Positions 52,095-60,352 of a stretch of 64,000 nt of DNA are shown here, one piece after another. The notes below the pieces were generated by a model. The model was given only the letters and a program-made list of their open reading frames with translations. It searched no databases and was not told the DNA's origin. The stretch is from VXNE01 sp965116625 (GTDB lineage: Bacteria; Pseudomonadota; Gammaproteobacteria; Pseudomonadales; Azotimanducaceae). The stretch's first letter is position 1. Every line of letters begins with the position of its first letter. The translations under genes were made by a program, and so were the position numbers. Where the stretch lies: contig OZ220717.1 of the NCBI GenBank assembly GCA_965116625.1, positions 310,001 to 374,000 of the forward strand, written 5' to 3'.

Positions 52095-52122
52095 ATGATA
52101 GGGGCGGTTCGTCGATATTCAA
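52095..52122 (-). promoter_or_regulatory. groESL promoter: overlapping sigma-32 and sigma-70 type elements
   Basis: On the minus strand, TTGAAT (52122 to 52117) and TATCAT (52100 to 52095) with a 16-base spacer give a sigma-70-like pair. Overlapping them, GTTGAA and CCCCTATC with 13 bases between resemble the heat-shock CTTGAA / CCCCATnT pattern. The CIRCE-like site follows at the expected start region. Confidence 0.65.
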
Positions 52123-52164
52123 CCCCGATTTACAAGTAATTTTCGGTGGGGGGCGCCAACTACG

Positions 52165-52602
52165 TCAGTGGCGCTTGAAGCGGCCTTCGATGGTGTGGCC
52201 TTTTTCCGCCGCGTCCACCTGTCCCGCTTCCCCCGCATCCACCTGTCCCCGAGCGACAAGTCGCCGCAACAGTTCCATCGCCAGGCGTCTGCGCAGGGGC
52301 GGCGTCAACAGGACAAAGCCCACCGCATCCGTCACGAAGCCGGGCGTGACCATGAGGGCGCCCGCCAGGGCCAGCATCACGCCCTCGACCATCTCCGTCG
52401 CCGGAATCTCGCCAGCGTCAAGGCGCGCGATTCCGCGCGTCAGTGTCTGGAATCCCTGCGCGCGGATCAGGCCGACGCCGATAACGGCGGTGAGCACGAC
52501 GAGGCCGATCGTGGGCCACGCGCCGATGATTCCCCCAACCTCGATCAAGATATACATTTCGATCAGAGGCGTTGCGATGAAGACCAGTAACCACTTTCCC
52601 AT
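52165..52602 (-). CDS. fxsA: FxsA-family inner-membrane protein
   Basis: This 145-residue protein has the FxsA pattern: MGKWLLVFIATPLIEMYILI, then EVGGIIGAWPTI, GLVVLTAVIGVGLIRAQGF, GEIPATEMVEGVMLALAGAL and MVTPGFVTDAVGFVLLTPPL. It has three to four membrane helices and a soluble, repetitive C-terminal tail with two VDAGEAG/VDAAEKG-like segments. In E. coli FxsA overproduction blocks exclusion of phage T7 by the F plasmid, and its cellular role is unknown. The start codon (52602 to 52600) shares bases with the ATG of the divergent atl gene. It is upstream of groESL on the same strand but separate from its promoter. Confidence 0.93.
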   Translation of the reverse strand: MGKWLLVFIATPLIEMYILIEVGGIIGAWPTIGLVVLTAVIGVGLIRAQGFQTLTRGIARLDAGEIPATEMVEGVMLALAGALMVTPGFVTDAVGFVLLTPPLRRRLAMELLRRLVARGQVDAGEAGQVDAAEKGHTIEGRFKRH

Positions 52603-52930
52603 GGACACCCCCGGCACCCAGCCGACCGAGTCAAGCGTAAACCTTCGCCAGCGTATCTGGCAGGTCACGGCGGCAATTCCCTGCGGCACCGTCGCAACGT
52701 ACGGCCAGGTCGCCGAACTCGCCGGGCTGCCCGGCGGGGCGCGCCAGGTCGGGCTGACGCTGTCGCAACTTCCCACGGGAACGAGGCTGCCGTGGCACCG
52801 GGTCATCAATGCGGCCGGTCGCATCTCGATCGCCGACTCCTCCCGCCAACAGGCACTGCTCGAGTCGGAAGGCGTGGTCTTCGAGGACGGCCGCGTGAAC
52901 CTGAAGCGTTTTCGCTGGCGCACGGGCTGA
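52601..52930 (+). CDS. atl: Alkyltransferase-like protein (ATL/YbaZ)
   Basis: This 109-residue protein has the MGMT DNA-binding fold: RQRIWQVTAAIPCGTVATYG, then QVAELAGLPGGARQVG, and LPWHRVINAAGRIS. The catalytic PCHR of alkyltransferases is PWHR here (Trp65), the mark of ATLs, which bind O6-alkylguanine without repairing it and flag it for nucleotide excision repair. The ATG at 52601 overlaps the start codon of divergent fxsA. No other usable start precedes the domain and no strong RBS is seen. The AmpG-like gene follows 38 bp later. Confidence 0.93.
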   Translation: MDTPGTQPTESSVNLRQRIWQVTAAIPCGTVATYGQVAELAGLPGGARQVGLTLSQLPTGTRLPWHRVINAAGRISIADSSRQQALLESEGVVFEDGRVNLKRFRWRTG

Positions 52931-52968
52931 CATACCATGCCGCCTTCGCTGAGATCGGCAGGCACATA

Positions 52969-54519
52969 GTGGAACATTCCACAGAGCCGAAAGCCCTCGG
53001 GATTCGGGACTTCCTGCACCCAAAGGTTGCCGCGCTCCTGTTCCTGGGCTTTTCGGCCGGCCTGCCGCTGCTCCTTATCTTCGCCACGCTCTCCATCTGG
53101 CTGCGCGAAGCCGGTATCGAACGCGCCGCGGTGACGTACTTCAGTTGGGCCGCGCTGGGTTATTCCTTCAAGTTCGTCTGGGCGCCACTAGTCGACAAGC
53201 TCCCGCTGCCAATCCTGAGTGGTCGCCTCGGGCAACGCCGGGCCTGGCTGCTGTTCGCGCAGTGCGCGGTGACTAGCGCCATCGTCCTCATGGCGTTCAG
53301 TGATCCCGCCACGCCGGAGGGACTCTTTCTGATGGCCGTGGCTGCCGTGGCACTCGGATTCTCTTCCGCCACTCAGGACATTGTCATCGATGCCTACCGC
53401 ATCGAAGCCGCAGACTCGTCGATGCAGGCGCTGCTTTCCGCTTCATATATTGCGGGCTATCGGTGCGGGATGCTGGTCGCGGGCGCCGTTGCCCTCTACC
53501 TCGCCACCGCATTCGGGACAACCGCTGAGAACTATCTCCACGACGCATGGAAGTGGACCTATCTCTGCATGGCCGCCGCGATGCTGGTCGGTGTCGCGAC
53601 CACCCTGGTCATCGCCGAGCCTGTCCGAAGGAACCCGTCGAACTACTTTCACGGCACTTCCGACTACGCACGGTTCCTCCTGCTCTTCATCGTCCTGGCG
53701 GGTACGTTCGTCGCCGCGTTCGCGGCCCTGTCCGGCACGGTGGCTGCCGTCGATGCCTGGCTCTCCCGTACTGCGGGGCTGAACGGCGCGCTCGCCGGGT
53801 TCATCGCTGAAACCCTGCGCCTTGGCGTGGCACTCGCGTTGGCGCTGAGTGCAGCCAGGTTCAGTGTCGCGTTGGGTCTCGTTCGCCAGGAAATCATGAA
53901 CGACACCTATATCGCTCCCGTCGCGGATTTCTTCGCCCGCTATGGCCGCATCGCGGTGCCGATCCTGCTGCTGGTCGGCTTCTACCGTGTTTCGGACATC
54001 GTCATGGGCGTGATCGCCAATGTCTTCTACGTCGACATGGGTTACACGAAGAACACGATCGCTACCGCGAGCAAGCTGTTCGGCATATGGATGACGATTC
54101 TCGGCGGTTTCCTGGGCGGCTATCTGGCCCTCCGGTTCAGGGTGATTCGCGTTCTGATGCTGGGCGCCGCACTCGCCATGGGCACCAACCTGCTGTTCAT
54201 CGCCCTCGCCGCCTCTCCGGGAGAGTTACCGCTCCTCTACGCGGTTGTGGCCGCCGACAACCTGAGCGCGGGACTGGCGAGCGCGGCGTTCGTCGCCTAC
54301 CTGTCGAGCCTCACGAGCCTGTCGTTCACAGCCACCCAGTACGCCATCTTCAGTTCCGTCATGACGCTCTTCCCGAAGTTATTCGGCGGCTATTCCGGTC
54401 AAATCGTGGAGGCCCTCGGCTATCCCACCTTCTTCGCATTCACCGCCGCGATCGGGGTGCCGGTCCTGTTCCTGATATATTGGCTGACGCGCCGCATGGC
54501 CGAGGCGAAGGAGTCTTAG
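52969..54519 (+). CDS. AmpG-like MFS permease
   Basis: This protein has about 516 residues from GTG 52969. The frame is open further upstream but there overlaps atl. It has at least twelve membrane helices. The N-terminal HPKVAALLFLGFSAGLPLLL, then ATLSIWLREAGIERAAVTYF and FKFVWAPLVDKLPLP is characteristic of AmpG, with SATQDIVIDAYRIE in the first half and FGIWMTILGGFLGGYLALRF in the second. AmpG imports GlcNAc-anhydro-muropeptides for cell-wall recycling. The loop SRTAGLNGALAG between helices six and seven is longer than usual. The next start (GTG) overlaps its stop by one base. The start codon is the weak point. Confidence 0.85.
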   Translation: MEHSTEPKALGIRDFLHPKVAALLFLGFSAGLPLLLIFATLSIWLREAGIERAAVTYFSWAALGYSFKFVWAPLVDKLPLPILSGRLGQRRAWLLFAQCAVTSAIVLMAFSDPATPEGLFLMAVAAVALGFSSATQDIVIDAYRIEAADSSMQALLSASYIAGYRCGMLVAGAVALYLATAFGTTAENYLHDAWKWTYLCMAAAMLVGVATTLVIAEPVRRNPSNYFHGTSDYARFLLLFIVLAGTFVAAFAALSGTVAAVDAWLSRTAGLNGALAGFIAETLRLGVALALALSAARFSVALGLVRQEIMNDTYIAPVADFFARYGRIAVPILLLVGFYRVSDIVMGVIANVFYVDMGYTKNTIATASKLFGIWMTILGGFLGGYLALRFRVIRVLMLGAALAMGTNLLFIALAASPGELPLLYAVVAADNLSAGLASAAFVAYLSSLTSLSFTATQYAIFSSVMTLFPKLFGGYSGQIVEALGYPTFFAFTAAIGVPVLFLIYWLTRRMAEAKES

Positions 54520-55073
54520 TGCGTAACCGAATCAGCCGCGTCGTGACGCGGACCGGCGACCGCGGCGAGACCTCGCTGGCCGGCCCGGAGCGCTTCCCCA
54601 AGCACCATCCCCGCCTCGAGCTCATCGGTGCGCTGGACGAGGCGAACAGCTTCATCGGGCTGCTGGCGGCCCAAATCTCCGAACACCACAAACCGGCGCT
54701 GACGCGAATCCAGTCACGCCTGTTCGACATCGGCGGTGCCGTCGCCACCGGCGGGACCCATGTGGACTGGCAGCCGCTCGTGGCGGACATCGAGGCCGAG
54801 ACCAGGGAACTGAACAGGGAGTTGCCGCCCCTGCGGGAGTTCGTGCTGCCCGGCGGCGACGAGACCGTGGCCCGCGCCCACGTCGCGCGCAGCGCCCTGC
54901 GGCGGGCGGAACGCGCGTTCTGGGCCGAGGCCGAGGACCTGCCGACGCTGGTCGAGGCCGGCGCCGGCGCGTACCTGAACAGGCTGTCCGACTATTTCTT
55001 TGTCCTTGCGCGGACGGCGGCGCGGGAAAACGGCGTAGCCGAAGTCGTGTGGGAGCCGCTGGCCCGAGAGTAA
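54519..55073 (+). CDS. PduO-type cob(I)alamin adenosyltransferase
   Basis: This 184-residue protein starts at GTG 54519, overlapping the permease stop by one base (TAGTG). The PduO pattern is clear: the ATP-binding start SRVVTRTGDRGETSLAGPER, HPRLELIGALDEANSFIGLL, IQSRLFDIGGAVAT, EFVLPGGDETVARAHVARS and ALRRAERAFW with the paired arginines, ending LNRLSDYFFVLARTAAREN. It converts cob(I)alamin to adenosylcobalamin, needed for mutases such as methylmalonyl-CoA mutase. No B12-dependent enzyme is encoded in the window. Coupling to an AmpG-like gene looks incidental. Confidence 0.94.
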   Translation: MRNRISRVVTRTGDRGETSLAGPERFPKHHPRLELIGALDEANSFIGLLAAQISEHHKPALTRIQSRLFDIGGAVATGGTHVDWQPLVADIEAETRELNRELPPLREFVLPGGDETVARAHVARSALRRAERAFWAEAEDLPTLVEAGAGAYLNRLSDYFFVLARTAARENGVAEVVWEPLARE

Positions 55074-55102
55074 GCCCCGGCTCGCCGGTCACCAAAAGAC
55101 AC

Positions 55103-55123
55103 AACTTGTCATTAGCACAAGTT
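55103..55123. promoter_or_regulatory. 7-7-7 inverted repeat upstream of DUF2235 gene
   Basis: AACTTGT, seven bases, ACAAGTT form a perfect dyad 33 bases upstream of the DUF2235 ATG. The AT-rich dyad stands out in this GC-rich DNA and is spaced like a dimeric repressor site. A T-rich stretch is absent, so it is not a terminator for the adenosyltransferase gene 30 bp upstream. Confidence 0.45.
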
Positions 55124-55156
55124 ATCCTCTGTGCGCCTCCAATAAGAAGGGCGCGC

Positions 55157-56122
55157 ATGAAGAACATCGCGATTTGCTGCGACGGCACCGGTAACGAGTT
55201 CGGCCAGAACAACACCAACGTGGTCGAGACCTACCTGGCGCTCGACCAGGACGACGACCAGGTCGCTTACTACGATCCCGGCGTCGGCACGGGCGGCTGG
55301 GAATACAACGAGGAGCGCGGGCAGCTTCACGCCATGGGAGACCAGGCCACCGGGCGCGGCCTGCAGAAAAACGTGGAAGACGCCTACCGATTCCTCGCCG
55401 ACCACTACGAGGAAGGCGACCAGGTCTTCCTGTTCGGGTTCAGCCGCGGGGCCTTCACGGCGCGCTCGCTGGCCGGAATGGTCTTCAAGTGCGGCCTGCT
55501 GCGCGCGGGACATCACCACTTGGTCGAATACGCCTCCAAGGTCTACAACACCGAGAACAACGAAGCAGTTGCCCGCGGTTTCCTCAAGGCGTTCGGGCGG
55601 CCCTGCCCGATCCATTTCATCGGTGTCTGGGACACGGTCGAGTCGCTGGTGATGAACGCCGGCAAGCGCTTTCACGACGCGACCCTCAACCCCGATGTCA
55701 GCTTCGGCTACCACGCCCTCGCCATCGACGAGCGGCGCGAGGACTTCCTGCCGAGTCCCTGGGACGAGTCGCGGGCGATCGAAGGACAGACCATCGAACA
55801 GGTCTGGTTCGCCGGGGTGCACTCCGACGTGGGCGGCTGGTACGACGACCGGGGCCTGTCGAACATCTCCCTGCACTGGATGCTCGGCAAGGCCGCAGGG
55901 TGCGGTCTTCGCCTCACCATGCCGACGGAGGAAAGACTGAAGCCCAACCCGCATGCGAAGGCACACCGCTCCGATACGGGTTTCTGGCGAATACGCGGTC
56001 GTAGCGCGCGAACGATCCCCGAAGGCGCGCGGCTACACGGCAGCGTGATCACGCGAATGAAAGACCCGGCGAACGAGTACCGGCCCGAGAACCTGCCCGA
56101 GACCTGCGTCGTGGTCGACTGA
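55157..56122 (+). CDS. DUF2235 alpha/beta hydrolase (Tle1-like phospholipase family)
   Basis: This 321-residue protein starts MKNIAICCDGTGNEFGQNNT, the DUF2235 signature. YYDPGVGTGGW follows, then the nucleophile elbow GFSRGAF (Ser96). IHFIGVWDTVESL carries a candidate acid, and IEQVWFAGVHSDVGGWYDD contains the histidine. All parts of a Ser-Asp-His site appear present. Some DUF2235 proteins are type VI effectors (Tle1) that cleave phospholipids, and many others are free-standing. No T6SS or immunity gene is adjacent and no signal peptide is visible, so a housekeeping lipase or esterase is as likely. Confidence 0.9.
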   Translation: MKNIAICCDGTGNEFGQNNTNVVETYLALDQDDDQVAYYDPGVGTGGWEYNEERGQLHAMGDQATGRGLQKNVEDAYRFLADHYEEGDQVFLFGFSRGAFTARSLAGMVFKCGLLRAGHHHLVEYASKVYNTENNEAVARGFLKAFGRPCPIHFIGVWDTVESLVMNAGKRFHDATLNPDVSFGYHALAIDERREDFLPSPWDESRAIEGQTIEQVWFAGVHSDVGGWYDDRGLSNISLHWMLGKAAGCGLRLTMPTEERLKPNPHAKAHRSDTGFWRIRGRSARTIPEGARLHGSVITRMKDPANEYRPENLPETCVVVD

Positions 56123-56193
56123 CACGATCCAAAGGCGAGTCGCATCGCGCTTCTGTCCTATCATGCTCGCGGTCAAACTCGAACAAGCCCACG

Positions 56194-57825
56194 ATGACCG
56201 ACTGGTATCCAAAGCGCCGGTTCGGCGATCTCCCGGGGGAGATGGCTGACCGATTCGGGACCCGGGAAGCCCTGGTCTTTCGCGATTCGCGTTACACGTT
56301 CTCCGAAGTGGCCGTTGAGGTGGACCGGGCGGCCAAGGCGCTGATGGCGCTTGGCGTCGAGGCGGGCGATCACGTCTCGCTATGGCTCAACAACCGGGCT
56401 GAATGGCTCTTCTTCATGTTCGGCCTGGCCAGGATCGGGGCAGTGCAAGTGCCCGTCAATACGCGATTCCGCACCAACGATCTCGAATACGTGCTGCGCC
56501 AGTCGGACAGTGCCATGCTGATCACGCACGATGTCTCCGGACCCATCGACTACCTGGCGATGGTGCGCGAGGTCGTCTCGCTCCCGGAAAGCGGCGACAT
56601 CGTCGACGACAGCGACTTCCCGGTGCTGAAGCGCGTGGTCATCGTGGGGGATGGAGAGTACCCGGGAACCGTCGCCTGGGACGTCGCGCTCGCCGGCGCA
56701 GACCGCATCACGGACGAGGACCTCGACGCCAGGGCGGACGCGGTGGACCCGGACGATCCCGTCTTCATCATGTACACCTCCGGCACGACCGGATTCCCCA
56801 AGGGTGTGCTGCACAACCACAACCTGATCCGCAATACCGAAGAGCGGGCCTACCGCCTGGGCGTCACCGAAAACGACGTGATCATGAACTACCTGCCCCT
56901 GTTCCACGCGTTCGGCTATTCGGAAGGCTCACTCCTGTCGATGGTTTCCGGCGCTCGCCATGTCATCACCGAGACCTTCGACCCCGACGAGGTGCTCGAC
57001 CTCGTGGAACGCGAACGGGCGACCCTGGCCAACGGCTTCGATACCCATGTGCAGGGACTCTGCGATGCGCAGGAAGCGAGGCCCCGGGACGTTTCCAGCC
57101 TGCGCACCGGCCTGTTCGGCGCCGGGATGCACAACTCGACCCCCGTAATTCGCCGGAGTTTCGAGCTCCTCAAGCCCATGCATGCCGTGTCCGGGTACGG
57201 CATGACCGAAGTGTGGGTCGGCGCCATGCTCGGCGCGCTGGACGACGACGACGAACACCGCGCGGAGACGTCCGGCTATCCCGCCCCCGGCTACGAGATA
57301 AGGGTCTTCGACCCCGACACCGGACGCGAACAGCCCGATGGCGTGGCCGGTGAGATCCGCGTTCGCGGCTACTGCCTGATGCTTGGCTACTACAAGAAGC
57401 CGAAGGAGACGGCCGAGTCCTACGAGGAGGATGGCTGGTTCTGCACGGGCGACATGGGAGAGCGCCGCGCGGACGGCTACATCCGCTTCATCGGGCGCTA
57501 CAAGGACATGCTCAAGGTGGGTGGCGAAAACGTCGATCCGATGGAGGTCGAAGGGTTCCTGCTCGAACACCCCGTCGTGCAACAGGTGGCGGTGGTCGGC
57601 CTCGCGGACAGGCGCCTGGCCGAGGTGCCCGTCGCCTTCGTCGAATGCAAACCCGGCGCCGAGGTCGACGAAGACACGGTGATCGCCTACTGCCGGGGCA
57701 AGGTGGCGAGCTTCAAGATCCCCCGCCACGTGGTCTTCGTCGACGCGTTTCCGATGACCGCGTCCGGCAAGATTCGCAAGGTGGACCTGCGCGCACGGGC
57801 ATCGGAACTGTTCGAAAACCAGTAG
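56194..57825 (+). CDS. Acyl-CoA synthetase / AMP-dependent ligase
   Basis: This 543-residue ANL enzyme has an N-terminal domain with the P-loop YTSGTTGFPKG at about 194-204, YLPLFHAFGYSEGSL, the motif SGYGMTEVWVGAML near residue 333, YEEDGWFCTGDMGERRADGY near 415, RYKDMLKVGGENVDPMEVEG, and the C-terminal catalytic lysine in TASGKIRKVDL. It activates a carboxylic acid to an acyl-AMP and then to acyl-CoA. The pattern is closest to medium/long-chain fatty acid CoA ligases and FadD3-like enzymes. It precedes pgeF by 2 bp and so shares its message. Confidence 0.94.
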   Translation: MTDWYPKRRFGDLPGEMADRFGTREALVFRDSRYTFSEVAVEVDRAAKALMALGVEAGDHVSLWLNNRAEWLFFMFGLARIGAVQVPVNTRFRTNDLEYVLRQSDSAMLITHDVSGPIDYLAMVREVVSLPESGDIVDDSDFPVLKRVVIVGDGEYPGTVAWDVALAGADRITDEDLDARADAVDPDDPVFIMYTSGTTGFPKGVLHNHNLIRNTEERAYRLGVTENDVIMNYLPLFHAFGYSEGSLLSMVSGARHVITETFDPDEVLDLVERERATLANGFDTHVQGLCDAQEARPRDVSSLRTGLFGAGMHNSTPVIRRSFELLKPMHAVSGYGMTEVWVGAMLGALDDDDEHRAETSGYPAPGYEIRVFDPDTGREQPDGVAGEIRVRGYCLMLGYYKKPKETAESYEEDGWFCTGDMGERRADGYIRFIGRYKDMLKVGGENVDPMEVEGFLLEHPVVQQVAVVGLADRRLAEVPVAFVECKPGAEVDEDTVIAYCRGKVASFKIPRHVVFVDAFPMTASGKIRKVDLRARASELFENQ

Positions 57826-57827
57826 AG

Positions 57828-58547
57828 ATGATGTCCGTCGAACTGCTCGAAGCCGACTGGTCGGAGCCGGGTCAGGTCCGGGTCGTGTCGACCACCCGTT
57901 CGGGCGGGGCTAGCGGGGAACTGGACCTTGGGCGTGCCGGCGGGAAGGAACGGCTTGCGCGGAACCGCGCGCGCCTGTACGCGGCCATCGGCAGGCCTCG
58001 CGTGCAGTGGCTCCGCCAGGTACACGGAACCCGCGTCCACCATGCCCCCCGCGCCGGCACTGAAGTAGAAGCGGACGCCGTCTGGACCGACGTCCCCGGG
58101 GTCGCCATCGCCGTTACGACCGCAGATTGCATACCCATCGTCCTTGCCGATGGCGCGAGCGGCCTCGTCGCCGCCATTCACTGCGGCTGGCGGGGCGCCG
58201 TCAGCGGCGTCATCGAAGCCACGCTGCGCGAACTGCCGGCCGACGCGAACGATCTGCGGGCGTGGCTCGGTCCCGCCATCTGCGGGCGATGCTACGAGGT
58301 CGGGGCAGATGTATACGAGAGAGCCGTTACCTGGCCGGACGGCGCCGGTACCTTTGTACCGGCCGGGGCGGAGGGAAAGTGGCTGTTCGACTTGCCGGCG
58401 TACGCGGCCGGGCGGCTCAAGGCAGCGGGTGTTGACGAGGTCTGCCGATCAGACGCCTGCACTTTCCACGAGGACCGGTTCTTCTCCTATCGCCGCGACG
58501 GGCGAACCGGCCTCATGGCCACGGTGGCCTGGATCGACCACCCGTAG
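57828..58547 (+). CDS. pgeF: Peptidoglycan editing factor PgeF (laccase-domain YfiH family)
   Basis: This 239-residue protein is taken from ATG 57828 (ATG 57831 is equally possible). It has the family signatures STTRSGGASGELDLG, LRQVHGTRVHHAPR, ADAVWTDVPGVAIAVTTADC, PIVLAD, AAIHCGWRGAVSGVI, GPAICGRCYEVGADVYE and CTFHEDRFFSYRRDG. The Cys/His metal-site residues (TTADC, IHCGWRG) are present. The family removes L-serine-containing peptides from muropeptide synthesis, and some members cleave adenosine and inosine. It is cotranscribed with an acyl-CoA ligase. An AmpG-like permease for cell-wall recycling lies 3.3 kb upstream. Confidence 0.94.
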   Translation: MMSVELLEADWSEPGQVRVVSTTRSGGASGELDLGRAGGKERLARNRARLYAAIGRPRVQWLRQVHGTRVHHAPRAGTEVEADAVWTDVPGVAIAVTTADCIPIVLADGASGLVAAIHCGWRGAVSGVIEATLRELPADANDLRAWLGPAICGRCYEVGADVYERAVTWPDGAGTFVPAGAEGKWLFDLPAYAAGRLKAAGVDEVCRSDACTFHEDRFFSYRRDGRTGLMATVAWIDHP

Positions 58548-58564
58548 CCTGGAATCGGGGAGAT

Positions 58565-58921
58565 TCAGTCTGCCGGCACCTGATCCAGGTAAAAGGTGTT
58601 GCCATCGGGGTCGGCGAAGATCGCCATGTAGCCACCCCACGGCTCGCGCGTCGGCGGCCGCGTGAACTCCACCCCTGCCTCGGAAAGCTGCGCATGCGCG
58701 GCATCCAGGTCCTCGACCGCGAAGCCGATGCCGGTGTGGCGGCCGGCGCGCTCCGGGTCCCGCGCGACCGCGAAACCCGCGCCCGGCGTGTCGAACTCCG
58801 CATAGCCGAAATCGCTATCCGAAAACTTGAGGCCAAGCCCTACGCGATCCCGAAAAAAAGCCACCGCGCGGTCCAGGTCCGAAACCGCGACATTTACGTA
58901 TGCCAGACGAATCTGCGTCAT
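58565..58921 (-). CDS. VOC-family protein (glyoxalase/bleomycin-resistance fold)
   Basis: This 118-residue protein has LAYVNVAVSDLDRAVAFFRD (first module), GLKFSDSDFGYAEFDTPG, then HTGIGFAVEDLDAAHAQLSE (second module), and IFADPDGNTFYLDQVPAD at the end. The typical FxDPDGNxxxL tail is present. The metal triad is incomplete (Asn where His is common in the first strand), so it may bind a ligand instead of catalysing. It is convergent with pgeF (17-bp gap) and divergent from the Xre/ParS antitoxin gene. Confidence 0.88.
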   Translation of the reverse strand: MTQIRLAYVNVAVSDLDRAVAFFRDRVGLGLKFSDSDFGYAEFDTPGAGFAVARDPERAGRHTGIGFAVEDLDAAHAQLSEAGVEFTRPPTREPWGGYMAIFADPDGNTFYLDQVPAD

Positions 58922-58995
58922 CTGCTGTCTCCATGTCCCACGGGTACGCGCGACTTGCGGCGTAACGTGATACTCATTAGATTAGGAATTATGTC

Positions 58996-59673
58996 ATGAA
59001 TCTCATGGTAGATACGATGGCCGTGGAACCGAAACCGATCATGTGGACCCCCCTTGAGGCCGAAGAGGTCGAAAACCTGCCGACGCGGGTCAGAGGACGT
59101 CTGGGGGAGCAGGTCAGAGATGGGGACGAGTGGCTCGTGATCCACGCGTCCTGGCCCTTCGGAGGCATGGTGGATCGTCTGAACCGTTTGGCCAGGATGC
59201 GCACCGAGCTGCCGTGGCGACCTGGTCAGGACCTGGACCGGATGCTGGCGTGGCTGGTGGCTGCGGGGTCGGGCGTGGAGACGGAACTGGCGGTAGACAA
59301 CCTCGAACTGCGCCGCGCTTACCTTGACGAGACGCCGACGCTGACAGCGGTACAGATCCACCATATGTCGGGCCTCACATCGCGGAATACGAGTGAGCCT
59401 GCGTCGCGCTGGAAAAGCGAGGGCAAGACATTCGCTGTGCGGATGGGAAGGCGAGACCTCTACCCCGCGTTCCAGTTCGAGGACGGGGCACCGCGACCGG
59501 CAGTACGAGAAGTGCTCGCCGCGCTGCCGGACTCGATGACTGGGTGGCAGAAGGCACTGTGGTTCGCCTCTGGCAACGGCTGGCTCGATGGCGACGAACC
59601 TCAACAACGGTTGCACGACGGTGAACTGGTCGTCGCCGCAGCTCGCCAGCTTTCGGAACCGGCGCGTGGATGA
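58996..59673 (+). CDS. Xre/MbcA/ParS-type antitoxin of RES toxin, extended
   Basis: This protein has 225 residues. Several early ATGs (58996, 59005, 59017) are possible. The C-terminal part (about residues 145-215) has the toxin-binding pattern GRRDLYPAFQFEDGAPRPAV, then REVLAALPDSMTGWQKALWF and ASGNGWLDGDEPQQRL. The middle carries a probable helix-turn-helix (TPTLTAVQIHHMSGLTSRNT). The first 100 residues are not usual for a RES antitoxin of 130-150 residues. The partner RES gene follows with an overlap. It should neutralise the toxin and repress the operon. Confidence 0.83.
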   Translation: MNLMVDTMAVEPKPIMWTPLEAEEVENLPTRVRGRLGEQVRDGDEWLVIHASWPFGGMVDRLNRLARMRTELPWRPGQDLDRMLAWLVAAGSGVETELAVDNLELRRAYLDETPTLTAVQIHHMSGLTSRNTSEPASRWKSEGKTFAVRMGRRDLYPAFQFEDGAPRPAVREVLAALPDSMTGWQKALWFASGNGWLDGDEPQQRLHDGELVVAAARQLSEPARG

Positions 59674-60316
59674 GGAACCGGCAGGGGTCGTGCCGTATCC
59701 ACCGGAACCCCTCAATGCGCCAAACGTCATCGAACTGGACTCCGGAAAACTGCTCCACCGCGTTCACGACCGGTCCTTCGCCGGAAATGACTTCAATCCA
59801 TGCCGAGGTGGGCCGACCCGCTTCGCGCCGATCCGGGACAGGGCGGGTCGCTGCATTCCTTCCCTTTACGCGGGCTCCACTGTGGACTCCGCAATTCAAG
59901 AGACCATCTTCCACGATGTTCCGCCAAGCGCGAAGCGCAAGACCGTACCGAAGGTCACCGTCGAGAGATGCGACCACAGCACGCTCCTCGTCCGGCGCAA
60001 CTTACGGCTGGCAAGCCTGCGCGCGCCTGACCCCATGCGGCTGGGGGTCCGCCGCGAAACCCTGATCGGCAGCCTGCCGACGGAATACGGCCGAACGGCG
60101 CTCTGGGCCAAGGCCATCCATGATCGGTCCAGCGAAGTGGACGGGATGATCTGGACGTCCAACCGGTGCGATCCGGATGCTGCGGTACTGCTGTTCGGCG
60201 ACCGCGTGGTTCCGGCAGACCTGCTGGTTGCCGGCGTCCGGGCCGGGTCCGACGGATCGTTCCTTGACGACGTGCGCAGGGCAGGCCAGCGCGCCGACAT
60301 CTGGATAACGCTATAG
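59666..60316 (+). CDS. RES-domain toxin (NAD+ phosphorylase family)
   Basis: This protein has 216 residues from GTG 59666, which overlaps the antitoxin stop by 8 bases. An in-frame ATG at 59588 would give 242 residues but an 86-bp overlap. The RES domain is clear: KLLHRVHDRSFAGNDFNPCR (Arg of the R-E-S triad), TRFAPIRDRAGRCIPSLYAG, STVDSAIQETIFHDVP (Glu), and later EVDGMIWTSNR with DAAVLLFGDRV. RES toxins such as MbcT break down NAD+ by phosphorolysis and halt growth. The toxin follows the antitoxin, the usual order for RES-Xre modules. Confidence 0.88.
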   Translation: MDEEPAGVVPYPPEPLNAPNVIELDSGKLLHRVHDRSFAGNDFNPCRGGPTRFAPIRDRAGRCIPSLYAGSTVDSAIQETIFHDVPPSAKRKTVPKVTVERCDHSTLLVRRNLRLASLRAPDPMRLGVRRETLIGSLPTEYGRTALWAKAIHDRSSEVDGMIWTSNRCDPDAAVLLFGDRVVPADLLVAGVRAGSDGSFLDDVRRAGQRADIWITL

Positions 60317-60352
60317 CCTCGGCGGGGCTACCTCGCCCGTGGCGTCAGGACA

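Noticed and set aside
59588..59665. Earlier ATG start of the RES toxin
   Set aside because: It would overlap the antitoxin by 86 bases without a ribosome binding site. GTG 59666 still includes the whole RES domain. Not fully excluded.
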